Shown here one piece after another: positions 26,050-36,714 of a stretch of DNA of 64,000 nt. How positions within the stretch are numbered: the stretch's first letter is position 1; each line of letters begins with the position of its first letter. The notes beneath the pieces were generated by a model. The model saw only the letters and a program-made list of their open reading frames with translations. It did not search any database and was not told where the DNA came from. This stretch comes from Bacillota bacterium (GTDB lineage Bacteria > Bacillota > Clostridia > Clostridiales > Clostridiaceae). The position numbers and the translations under genes were made by a program. Where the stretch lies: the NCBI GenBank assembly GCA_021781745.1, contig JAJXWH010000027.1, positions 1 to 64,000 of the forward strand, in the 5' to 3' direction.

Positions 26050-27567
26050 CTAAAATTCTTCCTGTTCTTCAGGGGATACGATTTTTTCTAGATAAAAGTA
26101 AAATTCTACGCCACCATTGATATTTTGCAAATTAAATTCGCTATTATGAAGGTGCAGTATATTTTTAACTATTGAGAGTCCAATACCTGTACTGTTCTTT
26201 TGAGTTCTTTCTCTAGATTTATCCAACCTATAAAATTTATCAAAAAGTTTGCTTATTTCTTCATCAGGAATAGTTACACCCATGTTTTGAACTGATATTT
26301 TAAATTTATCTAAGCCCTCTTCAATTGAAATATTTATATTATTATTTGGAGGGGTATATTTAATTGCATTTGTTATTATATTAGTTAAAACCTGCTCCAT
26401 TTGAAACGGATCTGCATAAACGTAGCTATAAGGTGTAGAAGAATTAAAACTTACATTAAATTTATTTTCTTCAAAGTCAATGGAGTGCTTCTTCAAGATT
26501 TTTTTAATCAACCTATTTATATTGAAAGCCTCAAAATTTGGTTTGATAGTTCCTGATTCGAGTTTTGAAAGCTCCAGCATATTAGTAACTAAAATACTCA
26601 TTTTCTTCGATTCGTCAATTATAGTTTCTAAGTATATATTAGCATCTTCTCCAGAAACAATTCCATCTTTAAGACCTTCTGCGTACCCTTCTATGATGCC
26701 AATAGGAGTCTTTAGTTCATGACTGACATTAGATATAAAATCTTTTCTCATGTCTTCTAATTGTCGTTCCTTTTCAATATCCAGTTTCAATTTTTTATTT
26801 TTTTGTTGTAAGTCTAATAAAGCAGCTTGAAGATTTTTTGATAAAAAGTTTAAGGATTTAGCAAGACTGCCTATTTCATCTTCTCTATCAGTTTCGCAGA
26901 CCTCAGTAAAATTCATTTTAGATATTTTATTTGCAGCAAGAGTTAAATTTACAAGGGGTTTGGATATTAAGTTAGAATATATTAATGCCAGTATTACTGA
27001 AACAACAATTAATCCAAAGAATAGATAAAGAAAGAATTCACGTATTACTTCAGAAGCTTCCTTTATTGGCTGAATTGAAGCAATGCAGAAAATAAGGCTG
27101 TCATTTTTATTGTTTAATGACATAGGACTAACTACTCCGATTTTTCTCAATCCGGTACTTTCGTTTTTAAAATTCTTATATCTAGGTTGAGAATATGTAA
27201 CTGCTTGATTTATTAGATCTTTGTCATTAATTAATTCTGATGCAGAACTTGTGAAGCTATCGTAACTTTCCTGGTTTCCATAAATAGTATTAGATGCATA
27301 CATGATTTTTCCATTTTGAAAAATTATGACTTGAGCATTATTATCATTTTCGAATTTCTGAAGAGCTTTATATAAGTCAGCATCACTATCAATATGAAGG
27401 GAATATAAATCATTAAATTTATTTACTTCCCTTACTAATGATATTGTCTTCTTATAAGAATAAAAACTTTCAAAGAAAAAAGCTTGTGCAAAATAAGTCA
27501 AAAGCATTAAAGCAATAACTAGAGATAATGTTATGCCAAATAACCTTTTAGATAAACTCCTCCTCAT
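26050..27567 (-). CDS. EnvZ-type sensor histidine kinase
   Basis: A 505-residue membrane kinase. An N-terminal segment (about residues 9-31) and a second one (about 172-195) bound an extracellular sensor domain; a HAMP domain follows, then HisKA with FISNVSHELKTPIGIIEGYA (phospho-His, about 289) and an HATPase domain with NIITNAIKYTPPNN and TGIGLSIVKNIL. The ATG overlaps the stop of the response regulator gene (ATGA), with GAGG eight bases before it. The pair is a typical OmpR-type two-component system; the stimulus is not evident. Confidence 0.9.
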   Translation of the reverse strand: MRRSLSKRLFGITLSLVIALMLLTYFAQAFFFESFYSYKKTISLVREVNKFNDLYSLHIDSDADLYKALQKFENDNNAQVIIFQNGKIMYASNTIYGNQESYDSFTSSASELINDKDLINQAVTYSQPRYKNFKNESTGLRKIGVVSPMSLNNKNDSLIFCIASIQPIKEASEVIREFFLYLFFGLIVVSVILALIYSNLISKPLVNLTLAANKISKMNFTEVCETDREDEIGSLAKSLNFLSKNLQAALLDLQQKNKKLKLDIEKERQLEDMRKDFISNVSHELKTPIGIIEGYAEGLKDGIVSGEDANIYLETIIDESKKMSILVTNMLELSKLESGTIKPNFEAFNINRLIKKILKKHSIDFEENKFNVSFNSSTPYSYVYADPFQMEQVLTNIITNAIKYTPPNNNINISIEEGLDKFKISVQNMGVTIPDEEISKLFDKFYRLDKSRERTQKNSTGIGLSIVKNILHLHNSEFNLQNINGGVEFYFYLEKIVSPEEQEEF

Positions 27568-28238
27568 TCTTTTACCTCAAATTTATAACCACTGCCTCGG
27601 ACAGTAATGATATAATTAGCTTTATCTAGTAATTTTTCGCGAAGTCTTTTAACATTAGTATCAACGGTACGAATATCCCCATAATAATCTATTCCCCATA
27701 CGTTGTCTAAAATATTATCCCTGCTTAATGCAATTCCTTCATTTGTAATTAAATACATTAACAGTTCATATTCTTTTGGAGACAATATTATTTCCTTTCC
27801 ATCTATTCTTACTTCATGAGAAAGTTTATTAATAGTAAGACCATTAAAATCTTGAGAACTTGAATCTAAATCCTCTCTAGTTCTTTTTAGTAAGGCTCTA
27901 ACTTTAGCAATTACCACCTTAGGACTAAATGGTTTAGTCATATAATCATCTGCGCCGTAATCATATCCTTGTAATTTATCTTCTTCTTCGCCTTTAGCGG
28001 TAAGGAGAATTACAGGAACGGTTGAAACCTCTCTTAATTTTTCAAGCATTGTTAATCCATCCATAACTGGCATCATTATATCTAAAAGTACTAAATCTAT
28101 TTTTTGAGTACTAAAAACAAACAAACCTTCTTCACCATTAGAGGCTTCGAATACGTTGTAATCTTCTCTCATTAAATAATCTCTTAGTAAAAATCTAATT
28201 CTTAACTCATCCTCAACTATTAAAATAGTTTTTTTCAT
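27564..28238 (-). CDS. OmpR-family response regulator
   Basis: A 224-residue regulator with an N-terminal receiver (LIVEDE, phospho-Asp53 in LVLLDIMMP, Lys in YMTKPFSPK) and a C-terminal winged helix (LSPKEYELLMYLITNEG, DTNVKRLREKL, IITVRGSGYKF). I choose the ATG at 28238, which has AAGGAG ten bases upstream; a GTG six bases earlier is less well placed. It is first in a two-gene operon with the kinase, overlapping it by 4 bp. Confidence 0.92.
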   Translation of the reverse strand: MKKTILIVEDELRIRFLLRDYLMREDYNVFEASNGEEGLFVFSTQKIDLVLLDIMMPVMDGLTMLEKLREVSTVPVILLTAKGEEEDKLQGYDYGADDYMTKPFSPKVVIAKVRALLKRTREDLDSSSQDFNGLTINKLSHEVRIDGKEIILSPKEYELLMYLITNEGIALSRDNILDNVWGIDYYGDIRTVDTNVKRLREKLLDKANYIITVRGSGYKFEVKE

Positions 28239-28371
28239 TATCACTCATCTCCTTGGACAATAAATTTAATCAAACGTGATTTATAAAATTTACTACATAT
28301 TAAAGATTATATATAATAATATTACTCCATAAATAAGTCAATTATATTACAAATACATCTATAAGTATAAT

Positions 28372-28682
28372 TATAGATAAACAACATGTAAACTAGACTT
28401 ATGTGGTAACTTACCAAAATAATAAATATTTTTGTTACGAAAAACTATGAAAATATCGCTGAAGGCTCTAAGTTGCAGGTTATACCACTTTAGCTTGCTC
28501 CTACTTTCAGTATGACAAGCTAAAGTGGAACAACCTACAACTAAGAACCTTTAACAGCTCATTTTCAAATGTTTTCTGCACAAAAATATTTATTATTTCT
28601 AGTTAAGATATCCACATGAAGATTTAGTAAATATGTAAGTGTATTCATATAATAAGTCAAATTATAATGTTGGATATCTATA
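28372..28682 (+). repeat. dispersed 311-bp structured element, copy A
   Basis: A non-coding element with terminal inverted repeats (left TATAGATAAACAACAT, right ATGTTGGATATCTATA; 14 of 16 match after complementing), an inner perfect 19-bp inverted repeat (AAATAATAAATATTTTTGT at 28417-28435 and its complement at 28580-28598) and a 144-bp core that folds into a long imperfect hairpin around CCACTTTAGCTTG / CAAGCTAAAGTGG. Nearly identical DNA recurs at 36807-37118 and 39643-39954, and a diverged copy at 49180-49490. The ends TA...TA would fit a TA target duplication as made by IS630/mariner-type elements. It contains no ORF. Confidence 0.85.
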
Positions 28683-28978
28683 ATTAAAAACAAAAATGTT
28701 GTATCAAATGCTATGAAACTTTATATTAATTAATTTATAATATAATATTATAAATATCAATACGATTTTGTTTGTAGACAACATTTATAACTTAAACTAA
28801 TTAGAAGAATGCAGGTTTTGGTTTAATGACTTAGAACTAACTATAACTTATATTATTGACTTTAATTATAGAATTAATAAATTATAGGAATATATTTTCC
28901 ACTTATGATATTATTAGATATAGATATATTTTATAATGTCTTCATAAATAGGATTGAATATTTGTAAAAATATACACC

Positions 28979-29048
28979 TTAGTAAGAAGCAGCTATGCTG
29001 TATATATAGAACATTAGTAAAAAGCAGTTATTCTGCATATACAGAACA
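28979..29048 (+). repeat. two tandem 35-bp hairpin repeats
   Basis: Two imperfect copies (start 28979 and 29014) beginning TTAGTAA and ending AGAACA. Each holds a small stem: CAGC-TAT-GCTG in the first, GCAG-TTATT-CTGC in the second, so the stem is kept while bases change. They directly precede the 29052 repeat terminus. Confidence 0.65.
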
Positions 29049-29051
29049 TTT

Positions 29052-29092
29052 CATGGCAACTTTGGACTTGTTATTTATTTTCATGTGCCTTA
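29052..29092 (+). repeat. solo right terminus of the AGGCAC-type repeat element
   Basis: About 40 bp (CATGGCAACTTTGGACTTGT through ATGTGCCT) matching the right end of the complete element at 41369-41632. No left end is seen nearby, so this is a remnant or a deletion derivative. It lies 30 bp before the M16 peptidase gene. Confidence 0.65.
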
Positions 29093-29124
29093 GAAGATTA
29101 GTGATACAATTAGGAGATTAGTAA

Positions 29125-30366
29125 ATGATAAAATTAAATTTTGATGTTAAAAGACATACTTTAGAAAATGGATTAGAAGTAATAACAATACAAAAAGATA
29201 CTCAAATTGCAGCAATTAATATAGGAGTTAAAGTTGGAGCTATATATGAGAATATGAAAGAAAAAGGCATAAGTCATTTTATTGAACATGCACTATTTAA
29301 AGGAACAAAAAATAGAAGCGATGAAGAACTTAATGAGGAGCTAGAGGCTTTAGGGGGAGAATATAATGCATATACAGATTATGACGCAACTGTATATACA
29401 ATAAGTTGTCTAATGGAAGAGTTCGAAAATGCTATAGAGCTTTTAGGGGATATGATTATAAACCCAGCCTTTGATAAGGAGGAGATAGAGAAAGAAAGAG
29501 GGGTAATTTTATCTGAAATAAGGATGAGTAAGGACGATATAGAAGATTTTAGTTTTAAGAATGTAAATAGAATCGCATTTACTAAAAGTCCACTTAAATA
29601 TGAAGTGACTGGCCTTGAAACAAATGTGTCCAAATTCACCAGAACGGAGATAGTATCATATTATAATAAATATTATACACCTAAAAATTCTCTAATAACT
29701 ATGGTATCATCTTTAAGTCACGAGGAGGCAATAAAATTAATAGAAACTCATTTTAATGGCTGGCAAGGAGAAAGGCCTGATTTTACAAATATAATAAAGG
29801 AGAAAAACAAAGAAAAATTAGAAATTAGTTATAAAAAAGATATTGAACAAAGCACAATAGTTTATTTGTATACATTTAATGATTTAAGTAAAGATGATGA
29901 ATTACCTCTTAGAATATTAAATCATAGACTTGGAGAAAGTTCAAACTCACTACTGTTTAGAGAAATTCGTGAAAATAGAGGGTTAGCTTACGATATATAC
30001 ACTCATTTAGAAATTACGAATAATATAAAAACCTTGTATATATATACTGCGGTGAGTGAGGAGAATATTGATGAGGCTAAAGATGCAATTGATGAAACTT
30101 TAAAAAATATAACTGATGGTAAAATTCAAATTGGAGAAAAAGATTTAAACATAATGAAAAAAGTTCATAAGACAGCAGTAATATCAACTTTAGAAGATTC
30201 TTCAGAACTTTGTAATTATATGCTCCATCAGGCACTAGAAGATGAGGATATATTTGAATTTGTGAATGATATGCACAGATTAAATACATTAGATACTGTC
30301 AAAATTAATGAAGTAGGTAAAAAAGTCTTAAAAAAACCAACAATTCATATATTAAAATCCAATTAA
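29125..30366 (+). CDS. M16 family zinc metallopeptidase
   Basis: A 413-residue processing-protease-like enzyme. The inverted zinc motif HFIEHALF (His-x2-Glu-His, about residues 52-56) and the downstream Glu in ERGVILSEI (about 130) are intact, so it should be catalytically active. The C-terminal half is the paired, inactive M16 fold. There is no signal peptide. An AGGAGATTAGTAA site precedes the ATG. The gene starts 33 bp after a repeat terminus and lies 34 bp before recX, so the two are probably co-transcribed. Substrate unknown. Confidence 0.9.
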   Translation: MIKLNFDVKRHTLENGLEVITIQKDTQIAAINIGVKVGAIYENMKEKGISHFIEHALFKGTKNRSDEELNEELEALGGEYNAYTDYDATVYTISCLMEEFENAIELLGDMIINPAFDKEEIEKERGVILSEIRMSKDDIEDFSFKNVNRIAFTKSPLKYEVTGLETNVSKFTRTEIVSYYNKYYTPKNSLITMVSSLSHEEAIKLIETHFNGWQGERPDFTNIIKEKNKEKLEISYKKDIEQSTIVYLYTFNDLSKDDELPLRILNHRLGESSNSLLFREIRENRGLAYDIYTHLEITNNIKTLYIYTAVSEENIDEAKDAIDETLKNITDGKIQIGEKDLNIMKKVHKTAVISTLEDSSELCNYMLHQALEDEDIFEFVNDMHRLNTLDTVKINEVGKKVLKKPTIHILKSN

Positions 30367-30399
30367 TACAGATAATTTAGAAAAAGGTGAAAAATTATT

Positions 30400-31038
30400 A
30401 TGTCGAAGGTAACGAAAATGGAAATTCAAAAGAGAAATAAGGAAAGAGTTAATTTATTTTTAGATGGAGAATATGCTTTTTCTATCTCTGATGAATTAGT
30501 CTATACGGAGGGACTTAAGTTAAATAATGATATAGATTCTGATAAATTAAAAGCTTTAGCTGAAAAGGATAGTTTGGTAAGGTGTAAAGAGGCAGGACTT
30601 AGAATTATTGAAAGAACCTATAAAACTGAAAAGGAATTAAGAGAAAAGTTGAAATTAAAAGGGTATGAAGACAATGCTGTTGATTATTGCATTGATTTTT
30701 TAAAAAAGTATAATTATATAAATGATACTAATTATTCAAAAGCATTTATAAATGATAAATTAAATTCAATGGGAAGTCAGAAAATTAGATATGCGCTAAT
30801 TCAAAAGGGTATTTCCCGAGAAATAATCGATGAGGAATTAACTAATCTGAGCACAGAAAATGAAGAAAATGTTGCATTTAACATTGGGAAGAAAAAATAT
30901 AATGCAATAATTAAGAATGAAACTGATGAATATAAAATTTCAGGTAAATTATATAGATATCTTATTTCTAAAGGTTATAGTATTGATATTACTAATAGCG
31001 TTGTAAAAGAAATTATGTCTTTTGAAAGTTATGAGTAA
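30400..31038 (+). CDS. recX: regulatory protein RecX
   Basis: A 212-residue all-helical protein that binds and limits RecA filaments. The repeats typical of RecX are visible: KDSLVRCKEAGLRIIERTYK, TEKELREKLKLKGYEDNAVD and the YINDTNYSKAFINDKLNSMG-type three-helix unit, followed by KIRYALIQKGISREIIDEEL. An AAAGGTGAA site precedes the ATG. RecA is not in the window, and the gene follows the M16 peptidase by 34 bp, an arrangement without clear functional logic. Confidence 0.88.
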   Translation: MSKVTKMEIQKRNKERVNLFLDGEYAFSISDELVYTEGLKLNNDIDSDKLKALAEKDSLVRCKEAGLRIIERTYKTEKELREKLKLKGYEDNAVDYCIDFLKKYNYINDTNYSKAFINDKLNSMGSQKIRYALIQKGISREIIDEELTNLSTENEENVAFNIGKKKYNAIIKNETDEYKISGKLYRYLISKGYSIDITNSVVKEIMSFESYE

Positions 31039-31161
31039 AAACTTAATATATCTTAAATAAAAATGAGTAGGCAATTTAAATATGCTTAATGTTATTATTT
31101 TTGATATAATAAGAATATAAATTAGTGGAAGGCAGAGATAATTATCTATGGAGGACAAATC

Positions 31162-31863
31162 ATGAAGGAAAATAAATTTTTACCTGTGATTACTGGAATT
31201 ATTTCAGGATGTATTCAGATAAGTTTAGTTATTGGGCTTTTAGTACTTCCAGCCATTTTATCTAATTCAAAAGTTATAAACTCATTTTCAGAAAATGGTC
31301 TCAAACAGGAAAACTCATCTAATGAAAGCAGTAAGAATATTATTACTAAATTTTTTAACAATAAATCTTCAAATCAAATTGTTATTTACAATGGAATTAC
31401 TATAGATGAGGGAATAAAGTCAAATAAAGATATTGATAATAAGGCAATTGAGTTAACTAAAAATGCAACAAGTGATAGGGAAAGAGCAAAAATCCTGTAT
31501 ACTTGGGTAGGAAGTAATATAAAATATGACGATGATAAAGCTAATAAAGTATTATATGAAAAAGACTATCGTCAAATGCCAGAAAGTGGTGCTATAACTG
31601 CTTTTGAAAATAGATCTGGAATATGTTTTGATAAAGCTTGTCTTTATGTAGCTATGTCAAGATCCATAAATCTTAAAGTAAGGCTTATTGGCGGACAGGC
31701 GTACGATGGCCAGCAGTATGTAGGTCATGCATGGAATCAAGTTTATTTAAATGATGAAAATATATGGATAAATGTTGATCCAACATTTTACGATGGCGGT
31801 AATTATTTTGATTCCGATTTATTTAGCAAGCATAAGGTTGAAGAAATTGTAGGTGAATGGTAA
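31162..31863 (+). CDS. membrane-anchored transglutaminase-like protein
   Basis: A 233-residue protein with an N-terminal hydrophobic segment (about residues 8-31) and an extracytoplasmic transglutaminase-like domain. The papain-type triad is visible: Cys in RSGICFDKACLYVAMSRS, His in YVGHAWNQVYL and Asp in WINVDPTFYDGG. Such proteins act as proteases or amidases on the cell surface; the precise role is unknown. A GGAGG site precedes the ATG. It ends 6 bp from the convergent TPR gene. Confidence 0.85.
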   Translation: MKENKFLPVITGIISGCIQISLVIGLLVLPAILSNSKVINSFSENGLKQENSSNESSKNIITKFFNNKSSNQIVIYNGITIDEGIKSNKDIDNKAIELTKNATSDRERAKILYTWVGSNIKYDDDKANKVLYEKDYRQMPESGAITAFENRSGICFDKACLYVAMSRSINLKVRLIGGQAYDGQQYVGHAWNQVYLNDENIWINVDPTFYDGGNYFDSDLFSKHKVEEIVGEW

Positions 31864-31869
31864 AGTAAA

Positions 31870-32229
31870 TTATGTTGCTTTTTCATATAATTTTGAAATA
31901 ATAAGATTAATTGCCTTCTCACAGTCTTTGTCATTAGGGTCTATTGACCAAGCTAGGTTAAAATGGCGCAGTGCTGTATTAAGGCATTCCTTCATTACAT
32001 AGCAGTATCCAAGGTTAAAGAAGTACTTACTTTCACGTTTTATAGAGATTGCCTTATTTAACATTATTATTGCATCATCAAAATTTTTAAGCTTAATAAA
32101 ACACACGCCGCAATTATAATATGAACAGGCTATATTTAAATTTTGAGATGCTGATTTTTTATAACAATCAATAGCTTTCTCATAATCTTTAACATTATAA
32201 TATTTGTTTCCTTCATTAAAATAGTTCAT
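31870..32229 (-). CDS. TPR repeat protein
   Basis: A 119-residue cytoplasmic protein made of about three tetratricopeptide repeats (YFNEGNKYYNVKDYEKAIDC, ACSYYNCGVCFIKLKNFDDA, YFFNLGYCYVMKECLNTALR), a scaffold for protein contacts. I place the start at the ATG at 32229, which follows a CTGGAGGTC ribosome binding site; the in-frame extension upstream lacks one. It is monocistronic and convergent with the transglutaminase gene. Partner unknown. Confidence 0.8.
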   Translation of the reverse strand: MNYFNEGNKYYNVKDYEKAIDCYKKSASQNLNIACSYYNCGVCFIKLKNFDDAIIMLNKAISIKRESKYFFNLGYCYVMKECLNTALRHFNLAWSIDPNDKDCEKAINLIISKLYEKAT

Positions 32230-32384
32230 TTGTGACCTCCAGAAATAAAATTGCAAATATTGCCTTAAATACTTTATAATTATAGACAAAACTAAAAATT
32301 AGTATACATACGGAATTATTTTTAAATTATTTTATGATAATAGTTGGGTGGATTGAAAAAAACAGAGTAGGTGAATAAAAAGAC

Positions 32385-35300
32385 ATGGTAAATTATAGAA
32401 TTGGTTTAGATATAGGATCAACAACCGTAAAGTTAGCAGTTCTTAATGATGATAATAACTTGGTATATAGTAAATATAAAAGACATTTTTCAGATATTAG
32501 AAGTACAATTATTGATCTAATTAATGAATGCTATGAATCTTTAGGGGATATTAACTGTAAAATTAATATAACTGGTTCAGGAGGATTATCAGTATCTAAA
32601 TGGTTAAATCTTGGTTTTGTTCAAGAGGTAATCGCATGTTCAAAAACAGTAGAAACAATTATTCCGCAAACGGATGTAGTAATAGAACTTGGCGGTGAAG
32701 ATGCTAAAATTACATACTTTAGAGGTGGAATAGAGCAAAGAATGAATGGAAGCTGTGCTGGAGGTACAGGAGCTTTCATTGATCAAATGGCTATATTATT
32801 AAACACAGATGCTATGGGATTAAATGAATATGCTAAAGAATATAAGGTTTTATATCCAATAGCATCAAGATGTGGTGTTTTTGCAAAAACAGATGTACAA
32901 CCTTTGATAAATGAAGGGGCTAAAAAGAGTGATATTGCTGCATCAATTTTTCAGGCTGTAGTAAATCAAACTATAGGAGGTCTAGCATGTGGTAAACCTA
33001 TAAGGGGAAATGTAGCCTTTCTTGGTGGGCCATTATTCTTTTTATCAGAGCTTAGACAAAGATTTATTGAAACGCTAAATTTAAAAGATGAACAAATTAT
33101 TGCTCCAGAAAATTCTCAGCTTTTTGTTGCTATAGGAGCTGCGCTACTATCTCAAAAAGAAAAGATAACATCTCTTAAGAAGATAGCTGATAAAGTTTCA
33201 GATATTTCTAATATAAAGGATGATATGGAGCCAAGATTAGAACCATTATTTAAAAATGAGGAAGAATATAAAAAATTTAAAGCAAGACATGACAAAAATG
33301 TAGTTAAAAGGGCAGATTTAAAAAGTTATGATGGGAAGGCATACTTAGGAATAGATGCTGGTTCTACAACAACAAAGGTTGCTCTTATTGGAGAAAATTC
33401 AGAATTGTTGTATTCTTACTATGGAAGTAATGAAGGAAATCCGTTAAATAAAGTTGTAGAAATTATTAAAAATTTATATGAGCAATTACCAGAAACTATA
33501 GAAATTGCAAATTCTACTGTTACAGGATATGGAGAAGCTTTAATTAAGGCTGCTATTCACATAGATATTGGCGAAATTGAAACAATTGCACATTATAAGG
33601 CAGCGGATTACTTTTTACCTGGAGTAGACTTTATTTTAGATATTGGTGGACAAGACATGAAGTGTCTTAAAATTAAAAATGGAGCTATAGATAGTATCTT
33701 GTTAAATGAAGCTTGTTCTTCAGGCTGTGGATCGTTTATTGAAAGTTTTGCTAAATCTCTTGATATGAAAGTAGAAGATTTTGCGAAAGAAGCCTTGTTT
33801 TCAAAAGCTCCAGTTGATCTTGGATCAAGGTGTACAGTATTTATGAATTCAAGAGTTAAGCAATCTCAAAAAGAAGGGGCTGAAGTTGCTGATATTTCAG
33901 CAGGGCTTTCATATTCAGTTATAAAAAATGCTCTATATAAAGTAATTAAATTAAGAGATGAAAAAGATATTGGAGAAAAAGTAATAGTACAAGGTGGAAC
34001 TTTTTATAATGAAGCTGTGCTTAGAAGTTTTGAACTTATTTCAGGACGCGAAACAGTAAGGCCGGATATATCAGGATTAATGGGAGCTTTTGGATGCGCT
34101 CTTATTGCAAAAGAAAGATATGTTAAAGGTACTAAATCAAGTTTATTACCTAGAAATAGAATAGATGAATTTGAGATGACTGCATCATTTAGAAGATGTG
34201 GTAAGTGTGGAAATAATTGCTTATTAACTATAAATAAGTTTTCTACAGAGGAAGAGTTTATTTCAGGAAATAGATGTGAAAGAGGATTAGGAATAGAAAA
34301 GCATAAGGAAAATAAATTGCCCAATTTATATGAATATAAATATAAAAGAACTTTCAATTATAAACCATTAAAAGAGGAAGAAGCGAAGCGTGGAGTAATT
34401 GGAATTCCAAGAGTTCTTAATATGTATGAAAATTATCCATTTTGGTTTACTTTGCTTACCAATTTAGGCTTTAGTGTTAGGCTTTCAGCACCATCAAGCA
34501 AAAAGATATATGAATTAGGAATTGAAACAATACCTTCAGAATCAGCTTGTTATCCAGCTAAGCTTGCGCATGGACATATTATGAACTTAATTAATAGAGG
34601 AGTTAAGAATATATTTTACCCTTGTGTATCATACGAGAAAAAGGAATTTAAGGATGCCCAGAATCATTACAATTGTCCAATGGTAACATCATACCCAGAA
34701 ACTATTAAAAATAATATGGATGAATTAAAACTTAATAATATCAATTTTATGGAGCCATTTTTATCCTTAGACAATGAAAAGGAACTTGTAAAACGAATAG
34801 TAGATGAATTTAAAATGTTTAATGTTACATTGCAAGAAGCAAAAGCAGCTGTAAAAGCGGCAAGCATTGAAAGAGAAGCATTTAAAGGAGATATACAAAA
34901 GAAAGGTGAGGAAGTTATAGATTATTTAAGAAGAAATAATAAGAAGGGAATAGTTTTATCTGGAAGACCATATCACGTGGATCCAGAAATAAATCATGGT
35001 ATTCCTGATATTATAGCTTCCTTTGATATGGCAGTTTTAACTGAAGATAGTGTATCTCACTTGGGTGAGCTTAAGGATAAATTAAGAGTTGTAGACCAAT
35101 GGATGTATCATTCTAGACTGTATAGAGCAGCAGCATTTGTAGCAGAGGAGCCGTGCGTGGATATAATTCAATTAAATTCTTTCGGATGTGGATTAGACGC
35201 TGTTACAACAGATCAAGTTTCTGAAATAATATCATCTAAAGGGAAAATATATACAGTCCTTAAAATAGATGAGGGGAATAATTTAGGAGCAGCAAAAATA

Positions 35301-36698
35301 AGGATTAGGTCTTTAAAAGCTGCTATGGATGAAAGGGAAAGAAAGAATTATAAACCCGTTGAAGAGAAAATTGAATATAAGAATCCAGTATTCACACCAG
35401 AAATGAGAAAGAAACATACAATATTGGCGCCTCAAATGTCACCAATACATTTTAATTTGTTGGAAACAGCAATAAAAGCATCTGGGTATAATTTAGAAGT
35501 ATTGCCATCAATGGATATGAAGGCGGTTGATGAGGGCTTAAAATATGTAAATAATGATGCCTGCTATCCTTCAATAATTGTTGTTGGACAAATAATAGAG
35601 GCATTGAAATCAGGAAAGTATGATTTAAATAATACTTCAGTTATTATCTCTCAAACAGGTGGAGGCTGTAGAGCAACAAATTATATAGGATTTTTAAAGA
35701 TGGCATTAAAACATGCAGGATTTGAAAATGTTCCAGTAATTTCTTTAAATGCAGTCGGGCTAGAAAAGCAGCCTGGTTTTAAAATTACACCTAAACTAAT
35801 TCATAAAGCTATAATGGCGTTAGTCTATGGGGATTTATTCATGAGAGTTTTATATAGGACAAGACCTTATGAAAAAGTTAAAGGCTCTGCAAATGAACTT
35901 TATGAAAAGTGGAATGAAATTGTAAAAGTTAATTTAATTAATGGAAGTAAGCGAGAATTTAATAAAAATGTAAAAGACATTATTAAGGAATTCGATGAAA
36001 TGCCATTGTTAAATATTAATAAACCTAGAGTTGGAGTTGTTGGGGAAATATTAGTTAAATTCCATCCAACGGCTAATAATGATATAGTTGGAATATTAGA
36101 AAACGAGGGTGCGGAAGCCGTAGTTCCAGATCTTTTAGATTTCTTCTTTTATTCAGCTTTTGATGCAGATTTTAAAGCTAAATACTTAGCGGGAAGTAAA
36201 CTGGCTAAGAATTTAGGAAATATAGCAATTATGTATATGGAAAGCTACAGAAGGACTATGAAAAACTGCTTAGAAAAGAGCAGCAGATTTTCTAAACCTA
36301 AGCATATAAAAGAACTAGCTAAAATGGCTTCACCTATACTTTCATTAGGTAATCAAACTGGAGAAGGATGGTTTTTAACTGCAGAAATGATAGAACTAAT
36401 AGAAAGTGGTGCTAGTAATATAGTTTGTCTACAGCCATTTGCGTGCTTGCCAAATCATGTAACTGGAAAGGGAATGATAAAGGCTTTAAAGGAAAATTAT
36501 CCAAATTCAAATATTGTAGCGATAGATTATGATCCAGGTGCATCAAATGTAAATCAATTGAATAGAATTAAGCTAATGCTATCAGTAGCCTTTAAAAATT
36601 TAGAAGGTGAAACTAAAATTCATAAGAAAAAGCAAGAAAGTATTGAAGAACAATCATTTCACAATGAATTAAGTTTAACTTTAGAAGATAATGTTTAG
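32385..36698 (+). CDS. large acyl-CoA dehydratase activase-related protein (double BcrAD/BadFG + DUF2229)
   Basis: A 1437-residue protein of the 2-hydroxyacyl-CoA dehydratase activase superfamily. Two ASKHA ATPase modules lie in tandem: [13 protein letters not shown] with [10 protein letters not shown] (residues 6 and about 122) and [14 protein letters not shown] with [10 protein letters not shown] (about 322 and 441). A cysteine cluster [11 protein letters not shown] (about 604) begins the DUF2229 region, which is followed by a HgdB-like C-terminal half with further conserved cysteines ([19 protein letters not shown]). Iron-sulfur binding and ATP-driven electron transfer are known for the short activases; the role of these giant forms is unproven. 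Monocistronic. Confidence 0.9.
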   Translation: MVNYRIGLDIGSTTVKLAVLNDDNNLVYSKYKRHFSDIRSTIIDLINECYESLGDINCKINITGSGGLSVSKWLNLGFVQEVIACSKTVETIIPQTDVVIELGGEDAKITYFRGGIEQRMNGSCAGGTGAFIDQMAILLNTDAMGLNEYAKEYKVLYPIASRCGVFAKTDVQPLINEGAKKSDIAASIFQAVVNQTIGGLACGKPIRGNVAFLGGPLFFLSELRQRFIETLNLKDEQIIAPENSQLFVAIGAALLSQKEKITSLKKIADKVSDISNIKDDMEPRLEPLFKNEEEYKKFKARHDKNVVKRADLKSYDGKAYLGIDAGSTTTKVALIGENSELLYSYYGSNEGNPLNKVVEIIKNLYEQLPETIEIANSTVTGYGEALIKAAIHIDIGEIETIAHYKAADYFLPGVDFILDIGGQDMKCLKIKNGAIDSILLNEACSSGCGSFIESFAKSLDMKVEDFAKEALFSKAPVDLGSRCTVFMNSRVKQSQKEGAEVADISAGLSYSVIKNALYKVIKLRDEKDIGEKVIVQGGTFYNEAVLRSFELISGRETVRPDISGLMGAFGCALIAKERYVKGTKSSLLPRNRIDEFEMTASFRRCGKCGNNCLLTINKFSTEEEFISGNRCERGLGIEKHKENKLPNLYEYKYKRTFNYKPLKEEEAKRGVIGIPRVLNMYENYPFWFTLLTNLGFSVRLSAPSSKKIYELGIETIPSESACYPAKLAHGHIMNLINRGVKNIFYPCVSYEKKEFKDAQNHYNCPMVTSYPETIKNNMDELKLNNINFMEPFLSLDNEKELVKRIVDEFKMFNVTLQEAKAAVKAASIEREAFKGDIQKKGEEVIDYLRRNNKKGIVLSGRPYHVDPEINHGIPDIIASFDMAVLTEDSVSHLGELKDKLRVVDQWMYHSRLYRAAAFVAEEPCVDIIQLNSFGCGLDAVTTDQVSEIISSKGKIYTVLKIDEGNNLGAAKIRIRSLKAAMDERERKNYKPVEEKIEYKNPVFTPEMRKKHTILAPQMSPIHFNLLETAIKASGYNLEVLPSMDMKAVDEGLKYVNNDACYPSIIVVGQIIEALKSGKYDLNNTSVIISQTGGGCRATNYIGFLKMALKHAGFENVPVISLNAVGLEKQPGFKITPKLIHKAIMALVYGDLFMRVLYRTRPYEKVKGSANELYEKWNEIVKVNLINGSKREFNKNVKDIIKEFDEMPLLNINKPRVGVVGEILVKFHPTANNDIVGILENEGAEAVVPDLLDFFFYSAFDADFKAKYLAGSKLAKNLGNIAIMYMESYRRTMKNCLEKSSRFSKPKHIKELAKMASPILSLGNQTGEGWFLTAEMIELIESGASNIVCLQPFACLPNHVTGKGMIKALKENYPNSNIVAIDYDPGASNVNQLNRIKLMLSVAFKNLEGETKIHKKKQESIEEQSFHNELSLTLEDNV

Positions 36699-36714
36699 AA
36701 TAGTATATTAAACA

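Noticed and set aside
28372..28682. Repeat copies considered as CRISPR leaders or riboswitches
   Set aside because: They lie mostly downstream or between genes of unrelated function in either orientation, have terminal inverted repeats and no conserved downstream gene class.
28979..29048. Short tandem units considered as a CRISPR array
   Set aside because: Only two imperfect adjacent units with no spacers and no cas genes.
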